The notes beneath the pieces were generated by a model that was not told where the DNA came from, searched no databases, and saw only the letters and a program-made list of their open reading frames with translations. A program made the translations under genes and the position numbers. Shown piece after piece: positions 1 through 5,134 of a DNA stretch of 5,134 nt. Positions within the stretch are counted from its first letter, which is position 1. Each line of letters begins with the position of its first letter. The DNA lies in contig JAGVLI010000444.1 in NCBI GenBank assembly GCA_020054355.1, positions 1 to 5,134 on the forward strand, given 5' to 3'. This stretch comes from Planctomycetales bacterium. GTDB taxonomy: Bacteria > Planctomycetota > Planctomycetia > Gemmatales > Gemmataceae.

Positions 1-44
1 CGCTTCGGAGAAGCGTGGAGCGATTCAACGCTTCTCCGAAGCGT
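1..44. terminator. Inverted repeat with self-palindromic arms, probable terminator of the minus-strand gene
   Basis: Positions 1-16 (CGCTTCGGAGAAGCGT) are the exact reverse complement of 28-43, giving a 16-bp stem around an 11-nt loop (17-27). Each arm is also a hairpin by itself: 28-44 reads ACGCTTC-TCC-GAAGCGT, with a 7-bp stem and 3-nt loop, and 1-15 has a 6-bp stem around GGA. The element starts 24 bp past the stop codon of the minus-strand gene, where a transcription terminator is expected. No clear T-tract follows either hairpin on the minus strand within the window. Rho-independent termination is therefore plausible but not certain. An RNA-stabilising 3' structure or an intergenic palindromic repeat family are alternatives. 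The left side is cut by the window edge and may continue. Confidence 0.5.
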
Positions 45-67
45 CGCGAACCCACAAAACGCAACGA

Positions 68-1246
68 TCATTTTCGGGCCGCATCGAACAGCGTGACTTC
101 GTCGATGAACAGGTTTACCTCTTGGTTCCCGTCCGATTCGACAAAGAAGAAGAGGTCATCCACCCGGTGGCCGGCGGCGAACGGCGTCTTGCCGCCGTCG
201 TTGCGGCGGGCGTCCTTGGTGAAATCCAGGTACTGCCAGTTCCAGACATTGGGCTTCAGGTCTTGCAGGCGGATGTGGCGGTTATCCTTGTCGGTCACGT
301 CGAAGACCTGCACGGTCATGGCCGAGGCTCCGCTCAGGTGATAGCGAAAGCGCAGCTTGGTCTGCTCGCCGACGGGGCGGTCCGGCTTGATCTGCAAGCG
401 AATCCACTTGCCTTTGCCTTCTTTCTTCGGCACGGCCTTGGCCACGCCCCAGTACGCGCCTTCCGGCGCGCCCTTGGTCTTGGTGACGATCTCGAACTCG
501 CCGGGCCAATACTTGTCCTTGGACTTGGCGTCGATACCGGTGTCGAAAGCGGCCAGGAAGATCACGCGGTTCGGGAACGGTTCTTTCTCGGCGGGCAAGT
601 CGGGGTCTTCCGCGAAGAAGATCAGGTCGTCGAGCAACAATTCGTATTCCTTGCCGTCCTTGGGCTTGCCGACGAAGATCTTGAAATCGTCCATGCGCTC
701 GCCTTCCTTGAAAGGCACGCCGGGCTTGCCGTCGTTGCGCTGTCCGTCGCGGCTGAAGTTGAGCGTCGCTTCCGACCATTTGCCGTCCGTCAGGCCGGTG
801 ACGCGGATGTGGTTGTTGTCGTTGCTCGACAGGCTGTAGTGCTGAAAGGTCGCCTCGGTGCCGCCCTTGAGGTAGTACCGGCAGTACAGCTTGTTGACCT
901 TGCCCATCATCGGGCCGGGCACCGGATTGACGCCGGTCATCAGGGCGCTGAAATTCTTGTACGGCTTCTCGCTGACACCCAGCGCGGTCATGTTGCCGGG
1001 ATAGGCCGGCAGGTTCTTCTTCTCCGGCGGGCCGAACCAGGCATAGTCCGGCGTCTGGCCTTCAAAGTCGCACGCGGCCCAGATGCGCTGCGGAAACGCG
1101 GCCGGTCGGATTTCTTCAACCTTGGCCTGGCCCCGCGTGCGCGGCGGGTCAGCCGCCTTCTTGGCATCATCCTGAGCGGCCTTCAGGCCGCTGAACCAAA
1201 CGGCAACCGCCAGGATACCGCCCAACCAAACAATCCGAGGTGGCAT
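68..1246 (-). CDS. Exported two-unit beta-sandwich-like protein of unknown function
   Basis: This 392-residue protein has no function I can name. Residues 1-24 look like a Sec signal peptide: Arg4, a hydrophobic core from about Ile5 to Gly20, then a small-residue cleavage region near Ala23-Ala24. A Lys/Pro-rich linker to about residue 50 follows. The rest is two related units, about 56-213 and 228-392. They share an R-Y-x-L strand (123-126 and 301-304), H-I-R (146-148 and 324-326), a Trp (157 and 335), L-x-F (162-164 and 340-342), R-N-D-G (170-173 and 348-351), P-F (178-179 and 355-356) and an Asp pair (186-187 and 363-364). Alternating hydrophobic strands and the absence of catalytic motifs suggest a jelly-roll or carbohydrate-binding-like fold; this is inference. 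The start at 1246 is preferred over the in-frame ATG at 1276 because GGAG lies 7 nt upstream and the signal peptide begins there. It is transcribed divergently from the kinase gene. Confidence 0.85.
   Translation of the reverse strand: MPPRIVWLGGILAVAVWFSGLKAAQDDAKKAADPPRTRGQAKVEEIRPAAFPQRIWAACDFEGQTPDYAWFGPPEKKNLPAYPGNMTALGVSEKPYKNFSALMTGVNPVPGPMMGKVNKLYCRYYLKGGTEATFQHYSLSSNDNNHIRVTGLTDGKWSEATLNFSRDGQRNDGKPGVPFKEGERMDDFKIFVGKPKDGKEYELLLDDLIFFAEDPDLPAEKEPFPNRVIFLAAFDTGIDAKSKDKYWPGEFEIVTKTKGAPEGAYWGVAKAVPKKEGKGKWIRLQIKPDRPVGEQTKLRFRYHLSGASAMTVQVFDVTDKDNRHIRLQDLKPNVWNWQYLDFTKDARRNDGGKTPFAAGHRVDDLFFFVESDGNQEVNLFIDEVTLFDAARK
86..355 (-). repeat. Second copy of the internal duplication in the exported protein (residues 298-387)
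   Basis: This stretch encodes residues 298-387, the counterpart of residues 120-211. It keeps R-Y-x-L (301-304), H-I-R (324-326), W335, L-x-F (340-342), R-N-D-G (348-351), P-F (355-356), D363-D364 and the terminal D382-E383. The protein ends five residues later, so the C-terminus coincides with the end of the second unit. The upstream parts of the two units also share an A-x-F-(D/E)-x-G start (around 58-63 and 232-237). Confidence 0.75.
614..889 (-). repeat. First copy of the internal duplication in the exported protein (residues 120-211)
   Basis: This stretch encodes residues 120-211, the best-conserved core of the first unit. It aligns with residues 298-387 at an offset of 178 residues, falling to 176 after two one-residue gaps. 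Shared landmarks in order are R-Y-x-L, H-I-R, W, L-x-F, R-N-D-G, P-F, D-D and a final acidic pair (D206-D207) before a hydrophobic strand. The similarity is clear at protein level, and the DNA copies have diverged well beyond recent tandem duplication. Confidence 0.75.
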
Positions 1247-1294
1247 GTCAGTTCTCCGCTGGCAGGCAAAACTCATCCGGCTCGCCGCGCGGCT

Positions 1295-1323
1295 ATTGTC
1301 CGCCCCGTCCCCTCCGCCGACAA
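1295..1323 (-). promoter_or_regulatory. Candidate sigma70-type promoter of the exported-protein gene
   Basis: Read on the minus strand, TTGTCG (1323-1318, 4 of 6 matches to TTGACA) is followed by a 17-nt spacer and GACAAT (1300-1295, 4 of 6 matches to TATAAT). Transcription would start about 40 nt before the ATG at 1246, giving a normal leader that includes the GGAG ribosome binding site. Both boxes are imperfect, and chance matches are common in a spacer of this size, so this is a weak call. Confidence 0.3.
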
Positions 1324-1330
1324 GCGCATT

Positions 1331-1348
1331 CCGCAAACCATAGTGCGG
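1331..1348. promoter_or_regulatory. Small dyad in the divergent spacer, possible operator
   Basis: CCGCA (1331-1335) and TGCGG (1344-1348) form an inverted repeat separated by 8 nt, in the middle of the spacer between the two divergent genes. A site of this size and position could bind a dimeric regulator acting on both genes. The arms are only 5 bp and GC-rich, so chance occurrence is quite possible. No convincing plus-strand promoter for the kinase was found nearby. Confidence 0.15.
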
Positions 1349-1438
1349 CAAGTACCGACGGCAAATTCCTGCACCGATCCGCCGGAAGATCGAGTAAAAC
1401 ATCAGGACGACCGTTGCCCACGTCTGGAGCCGCACGCG

Positions 1439-4243
1439 ATGTCCGATCGCCACCTGGAACCAGAGAGATTGCTGGCGGAGAACGCAGCGCTGCGCCGACG
1501 GCTTGCCGTGCTGGAAAGCCAGCTGGACCAGCAACGGACCGATCGTGACCAGCTGGCCGTGCAAGTCCGCAACCTGGAAGACCTCCTGCAAAGCTACCCC
1601 GCGCTGATCTGGGAATCGAACGCCCAGGGCCGGCGCACCTTCGTCAATCAGTGCTGGCTGGCCTTTACCGGTCGGCCCGCCGGCCAGGAACTGGCCGAGG
1701 GCTGGCGGGACGGCTTGCACGTCGATGACCTGGCCGCCGTCGCGGACACCTATCGCCGCGCCCAGGCCGCGCAGAATCCCTTTCAACAACAGTATCGCCT
1801 GCGGCGCAGCGATGGACTCTATCGCCACATCCTGGAGCAGGGCATTCCCCGGCGAACGCCGGACGGCCGATTCGCGGGCTTTCTCGCCCTGGCGTTCGAC
1901 ATCACCGAGCATACCCAATGGCTGGACGTGCTCCGCGAGAGCGAGCTGCGCTTCCGGGCCATCTTCGACAAAGCCCCCGTAGGCATCGAGCAGGTCGCGC
2001 CCGACGGCCGGCTGCTGACCATCAATCCGCACCTGGCCAACTTGCTCGGTTTTTCCGCCGACGAATTGCTCCAGCTGACTGTGCGGGACATCACCGACCC
2101 CGAAGACGTCGAGGCCGATTTCAACCTGGCGCAACGACTGCTGGCGGGCGAGATCGATTCGTATACCCTGGAAAAACGCTACCGGACCCGCGCCGGCGCG
2201 TCGATCTGGATTCAGGCGACCTGCTCGGCGGTGCGCACCGCCGCTGGCGAACCGCTGTACCGGCTGTCCGTGGTCCAGGACATTACCCAGCGCCGCCGGG
2301 CCGCCGAGGAACTGCGCCGCAGCGAAGCTCGCTTCCGCGCCGTCTTCGACCAGGCCGCCGTCGGCATTTCGCTCGTCGGCGCGGATGGGCGGTTTCTCGC
2401 GGTCAATCAACGGCTGTGCGAATTGCTCGGCACCGAACGGGATGAACTGCTCCAGCTGACGTTCATGGAGATCACCCATCCCGACGAGCTGATGGAGGAT
2501 GTGGAGCAATCCGGAAAATTGCTCGCCGGCCAGATCGACTCCTATTCCCTGGAGAAGCGCTACCTCCGCCGCGACGGCACGCCGGTGTGGGTGTCGCTGA
2601 CCAGCTCGGCGGTGCGCGGCGGCGACGTGCAGCCGCTGTACCGCGTCAACGTGGTGCAGGACATCACCGAGCGCAAGCGCGCCGAGGAGCAGTTGCGGCA
2701 AAGCGAGGAACGGTTCCGCCAGCTGGCCGAGAACATCCAGGAAGTCTTCTGGATCACCAGCGCCGACGGCTACGAGCTGGTCTACCTCAGTCCCGCCTAC
2801 GAAGCGATCTGGGGCCGGGACAGCGAGCGCATCTACCGGCGGCCGATGAACTGGCTGGACGACATCCATCCCGAGGACCGCGAGCGCGTCAAGGCCGCCT
2901 TCGCCATCAACGCGCCGCTCGGCCAGTACGACGAGGAATACCGCATCGTCCGGCCGGACGGCGGCATCCGCTGGATTCGCGACCGGGGCTTTCCCATTCT
3001 GGACCAGGCGGGGCAAGTGTACCGCATCGCCGGCATCGCCGAGGACGTCACCCACCGTGTGCAGGCGGAGGAAGAGCGGCGGCGGCTCGAAGCGCAGATC
3101 CAGCAGGCCCAGAAGCTGGAAAGTCTGGGCGTACTGGCCGGGGGCATCGCTCACGATTTCAACAACCTGCTGACCGGCGTGCTCGGCAACGTCAGCCTGG
3201 CGCAACTGGACCTGCCGACGGACTCGCCGGCGCGGCAGCCGATCCAGCAAATCGAAACGGCGGCGCTGCGGGCTGCCGACCTCACCAAGCAGATGCTCGC
3301 CTACTCCGGCAAGGGGCGCTTCGTCATCCAGCCGATCGACCTGTCGCGGCTGGTCGAGGAAATGGCCAACTTGCTGCTCACCGTGATTTCCAAGAAGGCG
3401 GTGATGCGCTTCGAGTTCGCGCCCGACCTGCCGAGCATCCTGGGCGACGCCACCCAGGTCCGCCAGATCGTGATGAACCTGATTACCAACGCTTCCGACG
3501 CCATTGGCGACCGCAGCGGCGCGATCGCTATCCGCACCGGCGTCATGGAAGCCGACGAGGACTACCTGGCCGCCACCGACGTCAAGGATCGGCTGCCGCC
3601 CGGCAACTACGTTTACGTGGAGGTGGCGGATACCGGCTGCGGGATGGACGAGGCGACGCTGGCCAAAATCTTCGATCCCTTCTTCACCACGAAATTCGTC
3701 GGCCGAGGGTTGGGGCTGGCGGCGGTGCTGGGTATCGTCCGGGGTCATCACGGGACCATCAAGGTGTGCAGCGAACCGGAGCGCGGCTCCAGCTTCCGGG
3801 TGCTCTTCCCTTGTTCGGACTTGATCGACGTCGCGCCCGGCGAACCGCCCCCGGCAGAGACAGCCTGGCACGGCAGCGGCGCGGTGCTGGTCATCGACGA
3901 CGAGGAAACCGTGCGGGCCGTGGCCTCGCGCATCCTGGAAAAGGCCGGCTTCCGGGTGTTGCTGGCCGCGGACGGCCTGGAGGGCGTGGCGGCCTTTCGA
4001 CTGCACCGCCACGAGGTCGTTGCCGTGGTCCTCGACCTGACCATGCCCCACATGGGCGGCGACGAAGTCTTTCGCGAGCTGCGCCAGCTGCAGCCGAACG
4101 TGCGCATCGTGCTGATGAGCGGCTACCACGAGCAGGAAGTCGTCAATCTGTTCGCCGGCAAGGGACTGTCGGGCTTCGTGCAGAAGCCCTTCCGCGCGGG
4201 CGATTTCCTGGCCGTGCTGCGCAAGGCGCTGGAGCCGGCGTAA
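1439..4243 (+). CDS. Soluble multi-PAS hybrid sensor histidine kinase with C-terminal receiver
   Basis: This 934-residue protein should autophosphorylate on His and pass the phosphate to its own Asp. Order of parts: coiled coil (about 8-50); PAS1 (about 53-157); PAS2 (about 171-284); PAS3 (about 298-411); PAS4 (about 425-538); a helical linker; HisKA with H572 in an A-H-D-F-N-N motif; HATPase_c with N-box N680/N684, G1 box D-T-G-C-G-M (731-736), F-box (744-752) and G2 box G-R-G-L-G-L (755-760); then a receiver at about 814-932. The receiver has acidic D820/D821, phosphoacceptor D866, S894 and K916, so the relay is complete. No membrane segment or signal peptide is visible, so it is cytoplasmic and should sense an internal ligand or redox state through the PAS domains. 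The ligand is unknown, and there is no output or Hpt domain. Start ATG 1439 has GGAG 9 nt upstream, and the coiled coil begins soon after. It ends in TAA. Its regulatory target may be an adjacent gene, but that is inference. Confidence 0.95.
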   Translation: MSDRHLEPERLLAENAALRRRLAVLESQLDQQRTDRDQLAVQVRNLEDLLQSYPALIWESNAQGRRTFVNQCWLAFTGRPAGQELAEGWRDGLHVDDLAAVADTYRRAQAAQNPFQQQYRLRRSDGLYRHILEQGIPRRTPDGRFAGFLALAFDITEHTQWLDVLRESELRFRAIFDKAPVGIEQVAPDGRLLTINPHLANLLGFSADELLQLTVRDITDPEDVEADFNLAQRLLAGEIDSYTLEKRYRTRAGASIWIQATCSAVRTAAGEPLYRLSVVQDITQRRRAAEELRRSEARFRAVFDQAAVGISLVGADGRFLAVNQRLCELLGTERDELLQLTFMEITHPDELMEDVEQSGKLLAGQIDSYSLEKRYLRRDGTPVWVSLTSSAVRGGDVQPLYRVNVVQDITERKRAEEQLRQSEERFRQLAENIQEVFWITSADGYELVYLSPAYEAIWGRDSERIYRRPMNWLDDIHPEDRERVKAAFAINAPLGQYDEEYRIVRPDGGIRWIRDRGFPILDQAGQVYRIAGIAEDVTHRVQAEEERRRLEAQIQQAQKLESLGVLAGGIAHDFNNLLTGVLGNVSLAQLDLPTDSPARQPIQQIETAALRAADLTKQMLAYSGKGRFVIQPIDLSRLVEEMANLLLTVISKKAVMRFEFAPDLPSILGDATQVRQIVMNLITNASDAIGDRSGAIAIRTGVMEADEDYLAATDVKDRLPPGNYVYVEVADTGCGMDEATLAKIFDPFFTTKFVGRGLGLAAVLGIVRGHHGTIKVCSEPERGSSFRVLFPCSDLIDVAPGEPPPAETAWHGSGAVLVIDDEETVRAVASRILEKAGFRVLLAADGLEGVAAFRLHRHEVVAVVLDLTMPHMGGDEVFRELRQLQPNVRIVLMSGYHEQEVVNLFAGKGLSGFVQKPFRAGDFLAVLRKALEPA
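1940..2320 (+). repeat. PAS2 repeat unit of the kinase (residues 168-294)
   Basis: This 381-nt stretch encodes a PAS domain plus the helical S-E-x-R-F-R linker. It aligns without any gap to the next 381 nt. By hand count about 70 of 127 residues are identical. Blocks shared in both copies include D-E-L-L-Q-L-T (208-214), L-L-A-G (234-237), I-D-S-Y (239-242), L-E-K-R-Y (244-248) and V-V-Q-D-I-T (278-283). Confidence 0.85.
2321..2701 (+). repeat. PAS3 repeat unit of the kinase (residues 295-421)
   Basis: This is the second copy of the 127-residue PAS-plus-linker unit, directly abutting the first. Its landmarks sit exactly 127 residues later: D-E-L-L-Q-L-T at 335-341, L-E-K-R-Y at 371-375 and V-V-Q-D-I-T at 405-410. 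The linker phase continues into PAS4 (S-E-E-R-F-R at 422-427), which itself has a different, more divergent PAS sequence. Confidence 0.85.
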
Positions 4244-4289
4244 TGAACGGGGACCGCGAAACCGCAAGCGGCGGATTGGCGAAGATTGT

Positions 4290-4318
4290 TTGACCTTCGC
4301 GTTGGTCCGCTTTACGCT
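4290..4318 (+). promoter_or_regulatory. Candidate sigma70-type promoter of the esterase-like gene
   Basis: TTGACC (4290-4295, 5 of 6 matches to TTGACA) is followed by a 17-nt spacer and TACGCT (4313-4318). The latter matches TATAAT at T1, A2 and T6, the most conserved positions. Transcription would begin near 4325, leaving a leader of about 45 nt before the ATG at 4371. The spacing and position are what a GC-rich genome would show. The presence of this element suggests the hydrolase gene is not simply read through from the kinase. Confidence 0.45.
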
Positions 4319-4370
4319 GTCCGCTGTCCGTGCAGTCCTCCGCAAACTTCACACCGCGAGGCCTCTCACC

Positions 4371-5134
4371 ATGAAGCGCATCTGCCACCTCGTCCTGGTC
4401 GTGCTGGCGGCGACCGCCGCCGGCTCCTGGGCCGCGGAACCCGATCCCTCCCGCATCTTCAAGGAAGGAGAGCTGCCGCAGGACGCGCGGCTCGGCAAAC
4501 CCAAGGACTACAACGGCTATTTCCCCTGGACGCCGCCGACCAGCAAGGCAGCCTGGGAAGCGCGTCGCCAGGAAGTCCGCGAACAGGTGCTGGTGGCCAA
4601 CGGACTCTGGCCGCTGCCGGCGAAGACGCCGCTCAATGCGGTGATTCACGGCAAGATCGACCGCGACGGCTACACCATCGAGAAGGTCTTCTTCGCCAGC
4701 TATCCCGGTCATTACGTTTGCGGCAACCTCTATCGGCCCAAGGGCAAGAGCGGCAAGCTGCCGGCGGTCCTGTCGCCGCACGGCCACTGGGCCAACGGCC
4801 GATTCTTCGAGGCCAATGAGAAGGCGGTCGAAAAGGAACTGGCGAGCGGCGCCGAGAAGACCAAGGAAGGCGCGCGCTATCCCTTGCAGGCGCGGTGCGC
4901 GATGCTGGCGCGGCTGGGCTGCGTGGTGTTCCACTACGACATGGTTGGCTACGCCGACAGCCAGCAGATCAAGCACCGCGCGGGCTTCCTCGATGTGCAG
5001 TCCGAGCTGCGTTTGCAGAACTTCCTCGGCTTGCAGACCTGGAACAGCATCCGCGCGCTCGACTTCCTGACCGGCCTGCCGGACGTCGATCCCCAGCGGG
5101 TGGGTGTCACGGGGGCGAGCGGCGGCGGCACCCA
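4371..5134 (+). CDS. Exported acetylxylan-esterase-like alpha/beta hydrolase, 3' truncated by window end
   Basis: The gene runs off the window after 254 complete codons with no stop, so the C-terminal part is missing. Residues 1-21 form a Sec signal peptide: K2-R3, a hydrophobic core to Gly18, and S-W-A before the likely cleavage. The mature part begins E-P-D-P-S-R-I-F. An S-P-H-G-H-W segment (135-140) fits the strand and oxyanion-hole region, and H-Y-D-M-V-G-Y (188-194) the following strand. V-G-V-T-G-A-S-G-G-G-T (244-254) is the nucleophile elbow, with Ser250 as the likely catalytic residue. The acid and His of the triad would lie beyond 5134. The pattern matches the acetylxylan esterase/dienelactone hydrolase-like proteins common in planctomycetes, which may remove acetyl groups from polysaccharides. 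The substrate is not shown by the sequence, and a peptidase-like or other esterase role is possible. GAGG (4358-4361) lies 9 nt before the ATG. Confidence 0.85.
   Translation, partial: MKRICHLVLVVLAATAAGSWAAEPDPSRIFKEGELPQDARLGKPKDYNGYFPWTPPTSKAAWEARRQEVREQVLVANGLWPLPAKTPLNAVIHGKIDRDGYTIEKVFFASYPGHYVCGNLYRPKGKSGKLPAVLSPHGHWANGRFFEANEKAVEKELASGAEKTKEGARYPLQARCAMLARLGCVVFHYDMVGYADSQQIKHRAGFLDVQSELRLQNFLGLQTWNSIRALDFLTGLPDVDPQRVGVTGASGGGT

Noticed and set aside
1395..1400. TAAAAC as a -10 box for the kinase gene
   Set aside because: There is no acceptable -35 element at 16-18 nt upstream; the bases there read CACCGA.
122..1438. Upstream extension of the kinase reading frame to position 122
   Set aside because: This is the mirror of the same codon-register effect: it lies antisense to the exported-protein gene. 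The ATG at 1439 has a ribosome binding site and the following sequence is a proper coiled coil and PAS domain.
2587..4293. 568-codon plus-strand open frame overlapping the kinase in another frame
   Set aside because: The translation is an Arg/Gly/Ala/Pro-rich shadow with no domains, covering the region where the kinase shows intact HisKA, HATPase_c and receiver motifs.
4243..4293. 16-codon frame beginning at an ATG that overlaps the kinase TAA stop
   Set aside because: It is very short and has no supporting motif. The overlap of TAA with ATG is likely chance.
4279..4300. Stem-loop GCGAAG / CTTCGC between the kinase and the hydrolase gene as a terminator
   Set aside because: The stem is only 6 bp with a 10-nt loop and is not followed by a T-tract. 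It also overlaps the candidate -35 box of the next gene, so I do not call it.
1247..4345. A continuous open frame antisense to the whole kinase, joined in frame to the exported-protein gene (about 1,425 codons in total)
   Set aside because: It is in exact codon register with the kinase, so it is broken only where the kinase uses TTA, CTA or TCA codons, which are rare in GC-rich genes. The translation is rich in Arg, Gly, Asp, Gln and Val with no recognisable domains. The kinase strand has every family motif, and the minus-strand gene has its own ribosome binding site and signal peptide at 1246.
4143..4976. 277-codon minus-strand open frame across the kinase end and the esterase-like gene
   Set aside because: It overlaps two well-supported genes on the other strand, has no recognisable motif, and would leave the signal peptide and nucleophile elbow of the hydrolase unexplained.

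Overview
The window comes from a GC-rich bacterial chromosome. Codons strongly prefer G or C at the third position. Two secreted proteins, one a duplicated beta-rich protein and one an acetylxylan-esterase-like hydrolase, flank a large soluble multi-PAS hybrid histidine kinase. This combination is most like Planctomycetota (Gemmataceae or Pirellulales type). That assignment is inferred from protein style only, since no marker gene is present.

Layout. Positions 1-44 hold a strong inverted repeat whose arms are themselves palindromes; it lies just past the end of the first gene and probably acts as a terminator. Positions 68-1246 (minus strand) encode a 392-residue exported protein of unknown function built from two related beta-sandwich-like units. 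A 192-bp divergent spacer (1247-1438) separates it from the plus-strand gene at 1439-4243. That gene encodes a 934-residue cytoplasmic hybrid sensor kinase: coiled coil, four PAS domains, HisKA, HATPase_c and a C-terminal receiver. All phosphotransfer residues are intact. After a 127-bp spacer with a plausible sigma70-like promoter, a third gene begins at 4371 (plus). It encodes an exported alpha/beta hydrolase of the acetylxylan esterase/dienelactone hydrolase type and is cut by the window end just after its nucleophile-elbow serine.

How they fit together. The two exported proteins could act on extracellular or periplasmic polysaccharide, one as a possible binding protein and one as a possible deacetylase. 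The kinase might regulate its divergently transcribed neighbour. This link is inferred from adjacency only. The kinase has no membrane segment or periplasmic sensor, so it should sense an internal signal.

I found no RNA gene, insertion sequence, CRISPR array or clear novel system. The most notable structures are the two independent internal duplications (a gap-free 127-residue PAS repeat in the kinase and a two-unit repeat in the secreted protein) and the palindrome-within-palindrome at the left edge. A very long open frame antisense to the kinase is explained by codon bias and is not called as a gene.
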